Assembly (NCBI RefSeq): GCF_049306965.1
Contig: NC_133197.1
Location: 6,977,001-7,041,000 of the forward strand
Length of the DNA stretch: 64,000 bases
Direction: 5' to 3'
Source of the DNA: Danio rerio
Taxonomy: Eukaryota; Chordata; Actinopteri; Cypriniformes; Danionidae
Numbering within the stretch: the first letter of the stretch is position 1; each line of letters starts with the position of its first letter. The notes under the pieces are model-generated. The model did no database searches. It was not told where the DNA came from and worked only from the letters and a program-made list of their open reading frames with translations. Position numbers and translations under genes: made by a program. This document shows, in pieces, positions 43,457 through 56,538 of the stretch.

Positions 43457-46400
43457 TTAAGTTTTCCTCTTTTTTAGCCGTTGTGTTGTAGATTTGCTGC
43501 TGTGTTTAGGACCATGGTCCTGTTCTGGACCCGATTTTGGCTCATCTTTAGCTGTTGGACGAGTATGTTCACACATCTAAACTCTAGACTGATCACACTT
43601 CTGCTGATCATCAGTTCGGGCGTTTGATTAACACTGCCTGACTCATTTCTGTTCACGCTTGATCAGTGGTGTCAAAACTCGGTGCCGGAGGGCTGATGTC
43701 CTGCTGAGTTTAGCTCCAACTTGCTTCAACACACCTGCCAAAATGTTTCTAGTATACAAGAGCTTGATTATCCGGTCACAGACATGCTCACTGAATACAC
43801 ACCTAATAGATCACTCTGAACTTGAGGATCATATAAACTAGAAATTCCAAGAGTTCAGTCAAAGCAGGGTAAATGGCTTGGGGCATGTAATTCGAGCTGT
43901 AAAGCTCAACTTTGAGTTTAGGTGAAAATTTTTGTCTGTTGGAGACATTCAATAGATTGATGGGTACCAAAAAAGTCCCAGAGTAAAATGAGAAAATATG
44001 ATACACCAGTGTTTTGGAATATGGAAAAACTGTATCTGATTGGGCAGTTTAAAGATTTAACTCTACCATACTGGTAGATCTGTTTCTGTAGGATAGCAGC
44101 GTAATTACAAGCACGTAATTCGAGCTGTAAAGCTTAACTTTTCAAATTTAGGTGAAAAATTTTATCTGTTGGAGACGTCCTCCTGATTTACCTCCAGAAG
44201 GAAGTTGAAATTGGTAGGCACGTAATTAGAGATGTAAAGCTTAACTTTTTGATTTTGTGTGAAAAATTTAATTAGTTGGAGACGTCCAACAGATTAATAG
44301 GTACCAAAAACCTCCACAGAGGGAGGTGATCATCAGAATGGGGAAGTCCCAGAGTAAAGTGAGAAAATATGATACACCGGTGTTATGGTATATGGAAAAA
44401 CTGTATCTGATTGGGTACTTAAAAGATTTACCTTGGCTATCACCATACTGGTAGATCTGTCTCTGTGGGATAGCAGCAAAAGTACAATAAATGAGATCCG
44501 AGATGTGACTCGCCACAGATAATCTGTTGCTGGGGAAGTTAAAAGTCCCTGGCGTCTGGCTGAGATCAAGACCTTATATTACATTTGGCTAGCTAAAGCG
44601 ATTTACTCCCGGGAGGGGGTTAAATTCAGGGGCCGTGCGATTAACTTCCAGAAGAAAATTGAAATTGGTGAAGGGGGGGGGGGGGGGGGTGACACGTTAT
44701 TAGAGATATAAAGCTAAACTTTTCGATTTCAGATGAAAAATAGAAACCAAATACCAAAAATGTCCACAGAAGGGAGGTGATCTCTAGAATAGGGAAGTCC
44801 CAGAGTAAAGTGAGAAAATATGATACACTGGTGTTTTGGAATATGGAAAAAAAAACTCTCTCTATACTGTTTTCACCTGTTTTTATATTGTTTGTTTTAT
44901 TTTATTTATACTTTATTTATTTATTTATTTATATTTTTATTTAAATATTAAATATTAATTTTTAAATATTATTTTTATTTAAATATATAATTTTTTATTT
45001 ATATATTTATTCCTGTTTATGTAAAGCACTTTGAAATGCCACTGTGTATGACATAAACTTGCTTGCCTTTGTCAAGGTGTGTTTGATTAAGGTTGGAGCT
45101 AAACTCTGCAGGACACCAGCCCTCCAGGATTGAATTTGGACAGCCCTGTGCTAGATGTAATTGTTCATCCGAGTACACAGGCCTGGCTACATTTTACACT
45201 TATGTTAAGGTTGTTGAGCATTTCGAGGTTGAGGTTGTCATAGAGATGCATATGCTGATAGTCACAGATGTAAAACTAATAAGTTAATTAAAGCAGAAAT
45301 ATTAATGTGCAAATGCAATGCTAATATTCATATTGTTCAACAGTAATGCTTATAATTCAATGCTTATCTATAATTCGCAGTGGGCAAAGTAATGCAATAT
45401 AAGATACTACTTTCAACATTAAACACAATGCTTAATGTGGACAACTTAATTACAGATAAAGTGCAATCATTTCAATTTGTCATCACTAATTTCTGGTGCT
45501 AATGACATAAGTAACAATAATTATAATGATAACAAAAACATTAACAATAATAATAAAATAGCCTAATAATAATCCATATAATAATACTAAAACTGATAAT
45601 AATGTCAAACTCATCTCCAACAATAGCCTAGTTGTGATACATGCTAGCCAGCCATTTTATAAATGGCAAGGATTGATTTTTATCAACAATGTGCATACAA
45701 TTCCCCAAATTTTAGGACCTGCCAAAGATTAAATATTTTTGATATAATATTGTCCTGATATGGAAAAAATCATAGCTTTTTCACATGACTGTGCAGTGCA
45801 AATGCTGCTACACATAATTCTGTCTGTGGTTGCTTCTTCTCCGCCGCCATCCTTTAAGAAAGAAAACAGATTCACAGAAGGTCACCAAAAGTCAACTGGA
45901 TATCAGTTAAACAAACAAAATAGTTTTTTTATTTTTGTATTTTTTGATAGTTGCATTAGAAGCAAAATCATTACAGGTTTTTATATTGGTAATAAAATAA
46001 CTTCCAGGTCTTAAGAACATTCTGGACATGCAGGGTTAAGAATGTTTGTAAAAAAAACATGTGCATTTCCCAAAAAGGCACATAACATAACTCTCCCAAT
46101 GTGCTACTGCTGAAATATAACCTTATATGGAGTCATATTCTGAATATTTAACCCATTAATCATCTTATCTTATGGAGTAGCAATCTATAACATTATCTAT
46201 AAGCAATGTCCAAATACATAGATGTTTCTGCATGTCCATGCAAATCACTGACAGATATTTTGTTCAGAGTTTACCCCTATTTTTCTTTTGTTTTCCAGGC
46301 TTTTAAGCACATTTCATTTTATTCAAATTCTATTATAAATTTTTGTTCAGTCGCCTAATTTAAGAGTATTTCTATTTTTGTTTGTTTGTTTGTTTTGGGC

Positions 46401-47757
46401 ATGCCTTTTATTATTTAATTGATAAATTGTACTTAAAAATCATTGTAGATACAAGTGAAGTCCTACACAGAAATGTGATATATATGGCAAATACAGTATG
46501 TGTATATATGAAGTCAGAATTATTAGCCCCCCTTTGAATTTTCTTTCTTTATAATAATTGCCCAAATGATGTTTAACAGAGCAAAGAAATTTTCACAGTA
46601 TGTGTAATATTTGTTCTTCTGGAGAAAGTCTTATTTTTTTATTTAGGCTATAATAAAAGCAGTTTTTAATTAAAAAAAAAAATTATTTTAAGGTAAAAAT
46701 TATTATCCCCTTTAAGCAATATATATTTCTATAGTCTACAGAACAAACCATCACTATACAATAACTTGCCTAATTACCCTAATATGCTTAGTTAACCTAA
46801 TTAACCTAGTTAAGCCTTTAAATGTCACTTTAAGCTGTATAGAAGCGTCTTGAAAAATATCTAGTCAAATATTATGTCCTGTCATCATGGCAAAGATAAA
46901 ATAAATCAGTTATCAGAAATGAGTTATTAAAACTAGTATGTTCAGAAATGTGTTGAAAAAAAATCTTCTCTTTGTTAAACAGAAATCGGGGAAAATAAAT
47001 AGGGTGGCTAATATTTAGATTTCAACTGGATAAATCAATTCTAGCTGCATAAACAAGCCTGTGATTATAATTTCAATGCTTGAAAAATTGACATTTTGAA
47101 ACAAACATTGCATTGCATCCTTTACAACTCAAAGGTTTATAATCACTCGGGGATGGGTCAACAGGAAGTAATTTTGCATTCATTTTCTATTCTCTTTAAT
47201 AGATTAACTGATTAGGGTTTATGTGATGTTGACTAAATGAAACAACACAGACATCCCAAAAAGTCTTACCTTTTAATCCAATGAGCATCAACACAATGGC
47301 AACCAATATTCCTATGGCAACACATAAATACAGGGTCCAGTCTGTAATGATAAAGACACTTGTTATTACAGGTCAACAACCATCAATAAAACCATCAATT
47401 CTAATTGTGGCCATCAGTTATGTGTGATTTACAGAATGTAACAATTTACAGAAGAACCAGTTCAGCCAAAAATAAAGATCATCCACTTGGTCCAATCCTG
47501 TTCGAGTTTCTTTACTTCTGAAAAATAATATATTTTAAGATATTATTTGATATAATATAATATAATATATTTTGAAGAATGTTGTAAGCTGGTTGCAATT
47601 GATCTTTGTCCCTACTATGGATGTCAATGGCTACTGTTATTCAAACATTCTTCAGTATTTCATCTTTTATAAAATTAAACAAACTCAAATAGGCTTGAAA
47701 CCACTTGAGAGTGAATAAATAATGCTTTTGTGCTGAACTTTCCCTTTAATGTTGATC

Positions 47758-47822
<65 letters not shown>

Positions 47823-50800
47823 CAGTGTGTATTTTTATTTCAAGAATATCACCATAAAGTGCATCACACAGCTCATGAGAAAATGTACTGTTCGAGTTAA
47901 AAAGCAAAGTGTTGTATTGACACCTAGTGGGTTCATCAGATATTGCAGTCCAAAATAAAAACATTGGAGATAGTTTTACCCCTCAAGCCACCTTTCCCAG
48001 CGTACCCCGGGATCCTCCAAATGAAATTAAAGGCTTTTAAAGACCTTTTCAATACCATTTCAAATTAAATTCCATGCCAACTTTGTACCCATTTCGACAG
48101 AAGTATGAGGGAAAAATGTCAAATCTGAATAAATTTTGAACCCTAGAAAATAATTATGTACAAGTGCCTATTTGAATTAAATAAAACATTTTATTTAAAT
48201 TGTCAAATAAACAAATAAATTTGAACTTGAATTTAAACACTATGGCCTTCGCAGCTCTGCTACCTTGGCTGCAATTTTTTCGCGCAGACTCTCAAGTCTT
48301 GTCAAATTCTGCTTATTGCTTTCTCAACGCGTTTGCCGTAGAGTTGGTGTTGGCGTAGAGCCACAGTAAGATAGGATGTTCTTTGGCTGTGGTGGCAATG
48401 CTTCTACTGTACAAATTTCTTCATTACTGATAGCCAGAGCTTTACTGATAAAAGAGCAAGCATGCATGACCATTGAGACTTATGGTCCCACTTTATATTA
48501 AGTGGCCTTTACTAATATGTACTCACACAGGAACTAATAGTTTGTTACAATGTACTTATTGTGCAAATACATGTATTTACTGTGTACTTATGCTTGATTA
48601 AATGCATGTATGTAATTACATCTGTAACTAACTTTTGTAACTACATTTGTAAATACACTGTTGACCATCCCTTACACCTTAACCCACCCTTAAACCTACC
48701 CATAACACCAAACCTGTCCATAACCCAACCTATATCCCAACTCAAAAGCATCACGTGTTCTCAAATACATTATAAACACAGTAAGTACATTGTATTTATT
48801 TTTTAATGTAAGTACATAGTAGTTAAGGACACTTAATATAAAATGGGACCAGACTTACAATATAAGCTAATCAGCTAATGTTTAATTTTCTAGTATTTGG
48901 CAATATTTACAAGTTAAAACCCATCTGAATGTTTAAAAGGTAAAAAAAATCTGAATCAACATCTCATTTCACAAGATGTCCTCCAGAGGTCACATTTTTG
49001 ACCACATTCACCACACATTCAGTCTTCATGACTAAAATGAAACATTCTTGGTTTTTTAGGTTTTTTTTTTTTGTCAAGACAACCCAAAGTTCTGAAATAT
49101 AATTGTGTAAACTGGCAGACATTCAGACACGGAACGCATATTTTCAAAGGAAATATTTCAAAAATATTTAACATTAGCATGTTTCTTAAATATCTCCAAA
49201 CATATTATGGTAATTTATGTGTTAGAAGAGAAATAAGTGCATGAGAAGATCATTTAGATTTTTAATTAATAACAAAACCTCTCAATTAAAATGAGAAATA
49301 AAGTAAAAGTGAATGTACTTCATTCAAAACAGCTCAAGGAACTGACTTATACTCACCAGTAACGCTGAAGCTTTCTTCACTGATAATACTGATGCTGTGA
49401 TTCCGCTGAATGCTAAAGCTGCTGCTGTTGATCTGTAGTTTATAAACTCCAGCGTCTGTGCTTTTGGTGTTGATGATGGTCAGAGATCCATTCTGATGAT
49501 CCAGCTTCAGTCTGTCTCTGAATCTCTCATCTCCATCTTCGCAGCGAACACCTCTGCAGGTCTTACTCTGATCTCCAGTGATTTCAGCGATGACAAGGTC
49601 ATTAAAATACCATTTCACATCATTGGGGTTTTTAATTTGACAATTTAAAGTGACAGATTCTCCCTCCTTCACTGATTTACTCTTCTTTTCCTCTGAGTCA
49701 GCAGTTGAAGCATCTGAAACACAAAGCAACAGATGACTCGAGGATCTTTGTTGTTACAAAAAAAAAAAAAAAAAAAAAAAAAAAACAATGTCAGAGCTGT
49801 GTGATCTCTGACAAAACATGACTCCAGTTTTCCTGCTCGAGGTCCTTTATCTCGCTCACTTTGTTTGCTGTAAAATAAAAGTAAAAATACTAAAAATAGT
49901 TTTAAAACCAAAAAACAATGACAACCAAATAAGATGAAAGATGTGACGCATTTTAATTAGTAATTAAAATGCGTCATAATATACTGTTCAGACTTGCTCA
50001 CAGCAATACTGTAAGTCTTACACAGACTCATTCATTGTTTCTTAGCCATTGAAAAGCTGAATGCATGTGGCAGAAGATGATGTGTAGTGTATTTTAACAT
50101 CTATAAAGACAGACTTTTAATGCTTTTAATGTGAAACTTTATAGGGACCAAAAGGCAGACCATTATAAATGTTTACTACATTAAATTACACTTGCTCACA
50201 TATTGTTGCTATAATGCAGAGAGACTAACAAGTCAGATTTCCAGTCAACTGCATGTTGCCCAACAGCAATGAATGCAGGGCAATTAATACAAATAATGTA
50301 AGAAAGGCAAACACCTTGCAAAATAATATTTTTAATTATTCACTTTAACTAATAAATGAATCATATATTAAATAAGTATAATGAAAAATTAAATATGCAT
50401 GCATATAGCATACTTTTTGTAAAAAATTCAGTATTAGTTACCTAACATTATTTACAAATCATTTCAGAATTTATTTATACACCGGCCACTTTATTAGGTA
50501 CACCTGTTCAATTGCTTGTTAACACAAATTTCTAATCAGCCAATCACATGGCAGCAACTCAATGCATTTAGGCATGTAGACATGGTCAAGACGATCTGCT
50601 GCAGTTAAAACCGAGCATCAGAATGGGAAAGAAAGGTGATTTAAGTGACTTTGAATACGGCATGTTTGTTGGTGCCAGACGGGCTGGACTGAGCATTTCA
50701 GAAGCTGCTGATCTACTGGGATTTTCACGCACAACCATTTCTAGGGTTTACAGAGAATGGTTCAAAAGAGAAAATATCCAGTGAGGGGCAGTTCTGAGGT

Positions 50801-53800
50801 CACAGGAGTATGGCCAAACTGGTTCGAGCTGATAGAAAGGCAGCAGTAACCCAAATAACCATTCATTACAGTCGAGGTCTGCAGAAGATCTCTGAATACA
50901 CAACACGTCCATCCTTGAGGCAGATGGGCTACAGAAGCAGAAGAACACAGACTCCATCCTGCCTTATATCAACACTTCAGGCTGGTGGTGGTGTTGGTAT
51001 AATGGTGTGTGGGATATTTTTTTGGCACACTTTGAGCCCATTAGCATCGTGTCAATGCCACAGCCGAGCTGAGTATTGTTAATGACCATGTCCATTCCTT
51101 TATGACCACAGTGTACTCATCTTCTGATGGCTACTTCCAGCAGGATAATACACCATGTCATAAAGCCCAAATAATCTCAGATTGGTTTCTTGAACATGAC
51201 AATGAGTTCACTGTACTCAAATGGCCTTCAACAGTCACCAGACCTCATACCAATAGAGCATCTTTGGGATGTGGTGGAATGGGAGATTCTCATCATGGAG
51301 CCCACAAATCTGCAGCAACTGTGTGATCCTAACATGTCAATATGAACCAAAATCTCTGAGGAATATATACAGTACCTTGTTGAATCTCTGCCACGACGGA
51401 TTAAGGCAAAGTTCTTAAGGCAACCCTGTACTAGTAAGGTATACCTAATAAAGTGGCCAGTGAGTGCATATATGGTTAATGAGATGACTAATATTTAAAT
51501 TATAAATTAGTAACACAGTTACAAATATTACGTTAAATAAAAGTAATGCAAAGGCTCAAACTTTAACCTTTCATTTGAAATCTTTTACCTAAATGTGTCA
51601 CTGTCAATAAGCAGCGTTCAAGTCAAAAGACATTGCACATAGTCTAGACTAGTGGTGTCCAAACTCGGTCCTGGGGTACCGATGTCCTGCATACTTTAGC
51701 TCCAACTTTTTTCAACACACCAGCCTGAAAGATTTAAGCATACCTAATAAGAGCTTAATTAGCTGGTTTGATTGTGTCTAATTGGGGTTGGCACTAAACT
51801 TTACAGGACACTGGCCCTCCAGAACTGAGTTTGGGCACCCCTGTTCTATATATCAAAATATGCTTAAGCAAACAGAATTAAACATTAGAATAAGCTGATT
51901 TAAGTCTTTAAACATTCATTAATGGACTCACCATGAACTATGATGTTGAAGATCTTGACACTGTTGCTGCTGCTGCCGATAATCTGTAGCTGGTAATCTC
52001 CTTCATCTGTGAATGTGGTGTTCGTGATAGTAAGAGATCCGGTCTGATGGTCCAGCTTCAGTCTGTTTCTGAATCTCTCGTCTCCATCTTCACACTGAAC
52101 ATCAGCACAGATAAAACTGAGATCCCCGTTGATCTGAGCGATGCGAGTGTGATCAAAAAACCATTTAATCTTTTCTTGTTGCTTTGTTTTAGTATTAGTG
52201 TGTAGAGTGAGTGAATCTCCCTCCATCACTGGCACTGTATCATCCCCGAAAACACCTAATGAGGAAGAAATGAACAGTTTAGTATAACATAAACCAAACA
52301 GTTAATCGTTTTCATAGCCGTTTAACAGAAAACATCTATGAAACATTTTTTTCCCCCCTGTGGATCTTAAAAATTGCAGGAAAAGAATTATGTGCAATGC
52401 AGAAGATCAGGCATATCAATTTAAAGTGCATCTACTAACTCATATTCTGATTGATATACAGTATATACCCCCCCCCCCCAGTGTGCTATTTGTACAAGTA
52501 CAGATTACTGCATATTTTCATAGGCCTTTCGAGTTAATTTTAACCTTTCCAAGAGCTGAAATATTTCCCACCACCTCAGGAAATAAAACAGTAATCCAGT
52601 TTTATTCAGAATAAACTTTAATTTTACTTTTATATTCATTTCATACATCTCCAATATTTAATGGTCATGTAAAACATTTTCCTTTCATTTATAATTGCGT
52701 TCAAATAGTCTACTTTTTCCAAGTTTTAATCAGAATCACTTTTACTTTCATCTTCTAGCCATTGAAACTCAAGTTCACCAGCTGCCTTGAAAATGAGTCA
52801 ACTCAACTTAGAAAGATTCTTTGTTTCAACTCAAGATGTTGAGTTTTAGGTAAATATATTGTGAAACTCAACATCTTAAGTTGAAACAAAGAATCTTTCT
52901 AAGTTGAGTTGACTCAAATTTTCAAGGCAGCTGGTGAACTTGAGTTTAACCAAATGAAACGTTTTACATTATCATTAGAGATTCAATGGCTAGAAAATGA
53001 AAGTATAAGCAATTCTGAATGAAACTTTAACGCAGTTATAAATCAAAATATTTCCCAGAGATGGGTTGCAGCTGGAACCTGCGACTCCGGATTAATAAAG
53101 GGACTAAGCTGAAAAGAAAATTATTTAATTAATGATAAATTAAAATAAAGTTGCACGTTATCATTAAAGATTAGAGATGTGTAAAATTAATATTAAAGTA
53201 AAAAGAAACATATTTTCAAGGCAGCTGGTGAACTTGAGTTTGTAAGTTTAACCATGTGAAACATTATAATGTGTAATAATTTTTCATGTGTTTAAATAGC
53301 CCACTTATTCACGCTTTCATAATTGCATTTACATTCATTTTCTTTTTCTGCGAAATTGTTCAATCCCTATTGATAATGTAAAAGCCTACTGTATACATTT
53401 TCATGTATTATTCAAAACTGTTTAAATTGCCAACTTTTACGTATTTTATTCAAAATTCGGTTTATTTTGACTTTCTATACCCTGATAATGTGAAATAACC
53501 TACTTTTCCTGATTTTATTCAAACTGCGTTTATACTTTCACTTTCGTTTTCTAATGATGTCAACTGTTTGCTTAAAGGCAGCGATGGCAACGCGCAAAGC
53601 CTTTTTGGTTTCCTTTAAAGCAATTTTCTTTTATGTCTGTGTCCCTCATCCATGTAACAGTTACTAATATATGTAATAAAGCTAATGGGACAGTATTTAC
53701 CGCTATCTTTCCGTCCGCATACATACTTGATAATATTTCTGCAAAACAACTTTTCATGATAAAAACGGCGAACAAAACACACTTCTTAATCGTTCGTCCT

Positions 53801-54271
53801 AAAACTTTGTTTGATTATTTGTGCCAGGGAGCCAGCTCAATCTAACAACAAATGGTCTCTACAGAATTATAATACCCAAACAACCCGGAAATCTAGCAAG
53901 CGACCCATCAGCTGTTTTACCTACAGTATGACTTGTCGACCAAAATAAAGACTCATAAACACCCGTCCGGGATTTCCCAGTATTCATAATAACAAATTAA
54001 TGATTAAATGCCCACTGAACTGGGACACATGACGCAACACCGACAATTACACACTTTAATATTTTAAAAATGAATAGCTATATCCGTGATCTGGCTTAAC
54101 TTTTATCACTTTGCACCATCACTTGTCTTTGTTTTGAGCGGACAGTGCGTCACATTTGCCATTACATATAAAAAAAACATTAATGTAGGTCTAATATAAT
54201 AAAAGAAAAAGGAAAAAACATGTCTTACCAAGTAGAAGACCATACAACTGGAACAAAACAACGAGGATCAT
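43457..54271 (-). CDS. Gene D: two-V-domain Ig receptor, CD2/CD48-like, minus strand
   Basis: Exons in reading order: 54271-54229 (signal peptide MILVVLFQLYGLLLG), 52255-51932 (V1), 49713-49357 (V2), 47341-47270 (transmembrane, LYLCVAIGILVAIVLMLIGL), then a tentative tail 43551-43457. The first four exons join in phase 1 with GT-AG sites. V1 and V2 share CEDGDERFR, RLKLDH and GSLTI, and a C-x4-C pair (ICADVQC, TCRGVRC) instead of the usual strand B/F cysteines. The tentative tail is in phase and Lys-rich (ends QRLKKRKT), but its acceptor tract is weak. A rival last exon lies at 45851-45808, with a strong acceptor and a short Arg-rich end. Neither tail has a tyrosine motif. It converges on gene C and is likely an adhesion or ligand-type receptor. 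Confidence is high for the Ig exons and low for the tail. Confidence 0.65.
43668..45150. mobile_element. Foldback MITE split by a tandem-repeat insertion
   Basis: GTGTCAAAACTCGGTGCCGG ... CAACACACCTGCC at the left and GGTGTGTTTGATTAAGG ... CCAGCCCTCCAGGATTG at the right are the two halves of the foldback family found whole at 51650. About 1.3 kb lies between the halves. Confidence 0.5.
43865..44850. repeat. Degenerate tandem array, about four unequal units
   Basis: Units begin with GTAATT[C/A]GAG[C/A]TGTAAAGC, run through GTTGGAGACGTCC, CCCAGAGTAAAGTGAGAAAA and TATGATACACCGGTG, and end with CATACTGGTAGATCTGT and GGATAGCAGC. Starts fall near 43870, 44115, 44220 and 44695. A G tract lies at about 44673-44690. 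Origin unknown. Confidence 0.6.
46508..47028 (+). mobile_element. High-copy non-autonomous DNA element (copy 2, both ends present)
   Basis: TGAAGTCAGAATTATTAGCC at the left pairs with GGCTAATATTTAGATTTCAA at the right. The body matches the copy at 19930. Lies in gene D's last intron. Confidence 0.6.
47457..47748. mobile_element. Palindromic MITE (copy 2)
   Basis: CAGTTCAGCCAAAAATAAAG to GTGCTGAACTTTCCCTTTAA, with the central pair CTACTATGGATGTCAATGGC. Same family as the copy at 36054. Lies just upstream, in gene sense, of the transmembrane exon of gene D. Confidence 0.5.
47759..47820. repeat. (TA)n microsatellite
   Basis: Pure TA run in gene D intron 3. Confidence 0.9.
48484..48850. mobile_element. 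MITE with GGTCCCACTTTATATTAAG ends
   Basis: GGTCCCACTTTATATTAAGT at the left and ACTTAATATAAAATGGGACC at the right are near-perfect inverted ends. The interior carries CCTTACACCTTAACCC-type sequence. Confidence 0.65.
50479..51466 (+). mobile_element. Tc1-like transposon remnant
   Basis: Ends CGGCCACTTTATTAGGTACA and GTATACCTAATAAAGTGGCC are inverted repeats. A decayed transposase reads through the interior. MGKKGDLSDFEYG and an HTH-like stretch (LSISEAADLLGFSRTTISRV) start near 50622, and DNTPCHK lies near 51146. Stops interrupt the frame, and the C-terminal part (SPDLIPIEHLWDVVEW, from about 51238) is in a different frame from DNTPCHK, so it is inactive. Lies in gene D intron 2. Confidence 0.75.
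51650..51845. mobile_element. Intact palindromic foldback MITE
   Basis: AGTGGTGTCCAAACTCGGTC at the left pairs with AACTGAGTTTGGGCACCCCT at the right, and the whole unit is roughly self-complementary. Reference copy for the split ones at 11784 and 43668. Lies in gene D intron 2. Confidence 0.65.
52740..53000. repeat. Near-perfect palindrome in gene D intron 1
   Basis: Inner arms run AAACTCAAGTTCACCAGCTG through GATGTTGAGTTT and back, about 85 bases each with only a couple of differences, around a spacer of about 15 bases. Outer arms CTAGCCATTGAA/TTCAATGGCTAG extend it. A partial extra arm lies at 53214-53262. Confidence 0.75.
53041..53115 (+). repeat. Short DANA/HE1-like SINE tail fragment
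   Basis: TTTCCCAGAGATGGGTTGCAGCTGG followed by CGGATTAATAAAGGGACTAAG. Lies in gene D intron 1. Confidence 0.65.
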
Positions 54272-54292
54272 TTTTAAAAGTCTTTCTTCAGA

Positions 54293-54384
54293 AGGAAGTA
54301 GAATTGCTTATTAGGAAGTAGAAGAGGAGTACTATCTGAAACACAAGACTGCTACTTTCATGCTTTTGCTGTAAACGAAAGTGA
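54293..54384. promoter_or_regulatory. ETS/PU.1 pair and IRF-type site at the gene D 5' end
   Basis: AGGAAGTA occurs at 54293-54300 and 54313-54320, exactly 20 bases apart, just before the gene D start in gene sense. AAACGAAAGTGA (54373-54384) fits an IRF-type AANNGAAA element. The mix suits leukocyte expression; function is inference. Confidence 0.4.
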
Positions 54385-55700
54385 TTGGGGAGTTGGGGCG
54401 GTACAGCCTTTAAGTAATATACCTGTCATCATTTTGGGAAGGGAAGCAATTTTTCATGTGAATCACTCTTTATAAGCATCGAATCTACTAAACTAATTGC
54501 TTTGCAATAAGATGCGTTCAAAACAACACCGGCAAACCCTTCTGGTTTCAAGTTTCTGGTTCTTTCTCTTGCTTTGGTATTTTCTATGTTTTTCAGCCAT
54601 TGAAAAGCTGAATGCACCTAGCCGATTAAACTCGTGTCTATTGTAACGGTAGATAACAAGCTGTAGGCTATTTGGAAAACTCTAACCACAGTGTTGGACC
54701 GAGTCCAAAAACACACTCGCAACCATTTAACAAAAAGGGGTGTGTCCTGCTCGTTTGGCGCTTTCAAATTTCTAACATTCCCTTCAGTGCAGCACCTTTA
54801 ATTTGAAGTAAATCTGATTGTTTTTTGTGTGGTTGCAGTCATATTTACAAAAGGTGTAAATACACTTTGAAAAATAAAAAGTGCAAAAGATGTCTCTATA
54901 GATGTCTCTATACATAAAAAATGTACCTTTCAAGAGCTGACACTTAGCTGACGATTGGTAATAAGCTAGTTTGACATACTGTCCTGGGAGAGAGCCCTGA
55001 GCTCATGAGATCCTCGAGCCCTCCCGTTTGCAGGACGAGAGGGGACTTTGAGCTCAGGTAGATCTCGAGAACATACAAGCATACTTTTTCAAGAAGCACT
55101 GCACCTGTGTCAGGATTTGTTCGATTGTTATTAAAAGATGAATCCTAAAACTGTTAAAGACATAGGTTTGATGCATTTCAAATCTATTTAAATATCACAT
55201 TTTAACACTCAACAGTGTTCAGCTTTTAGTAAATTGCTTTTTTACTTGTTTTTCCAACACAGAAAATTGAATTCAAGTTTGAAGAAAAAGCATTTTATTT
55301 TTGTACAAAAAAGAAAGGTTAAAAAAAAGTTTATTAAAAAAGGAAATAAAAAACATCATATAAAAGTAAATATAAATATAAAGTGGCAAAATAAAGTTTG
55401 GCAAAGTGGCTTAGTTTTAGCAGTGCAATCACTCTTACACACGAGCAAAGGAACGTGGACAAATTAAAACACACGCTACAAAAATATTCAAAAAGCTACA
55501 GTACATTCAGATATTAAAGCTTGTTTGCTACCTGTTTCACATGTTTGCTACCCGTTTCACATGTTTTTGGTTCAGCTACAGAGCCAGGAAAATGTTAGTA
55601 TTTTCTGTTTTAGTTAATACAATTCAGTCATGAAGTTCAACTATTGTGTTTTTGCAGTAAATCCCCCCAAAATCTCACAACTACAAAAAAAAGAAAAAAA

Positions 55701-55718
<18 letters not shown>

Positions 55719-55780
<62 letters not shown>
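55719..55780. repeat. (TA)n microsatellite
   Basis: A tract followed by a pure TA run. Confidence 0.9.
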
Positions 55781-55785
<5 letters not shown>

Positions 55786-56538
55786 TAGCTTTTTGTCAAC
55801 CATGACCCTATGAGTTTTTATGTGATTATAGCCAAAAACACTAGAACATTAATGAGACAAAGGCTACATAATATAACTGCTCTATTTCCCATTCTGGGCA
55901 GTGGAGCCTGGTTTTAATTTTCACTATGTGGAGTACTGTATCAAATTAAAGTATGAGCCATTTAATGCCATTTTCCTGGCCTGAATTGCTTCACAGCTTA
56001 GAACGATTAATCAAATACAAAAAAATATAAGGTGAAATACAAGAAACTTGTAAACAAACAGTGCACAGTCCATACCGTAACCTTTAAAGTGTGCTGTTAG
56101 CCAAAAGCTTGAGTGAAAAGCATGAAGTGCTAGAATAAAAGTGCATGAGATAAACTTAAGAGAGAGAAATGCTTTCCCTTATTGATAGCTTACAAATATG
56201 CTCTAACCTGTACCTTCTTAAACCGTACCACAATCCTTCCTATACATAGCTTCTCAATAAACGGGTGAGATACTTGGTCAGACAATTTGCGTTTTTCATT
56301 TTATCAGCTAGCTATGTTCATCAAACATGCCTGATGTTCAATAAATAAATTACTAAATTGCACCATGTCTCTCTACTTTCCATCAGTCTCAGGACAGCAG
56401 CAGATGGATTTGTAACCAGTGCAATGCCCTCATGTCAGCATCAATAAAAATGTTTTTTAAAAATCAGTTCGAAAATTTTGAGTAAACCCTGAATTGCAAT
56501 GTGATATATAAAGTACTCTACAGCAGACCTGTTTCAAG

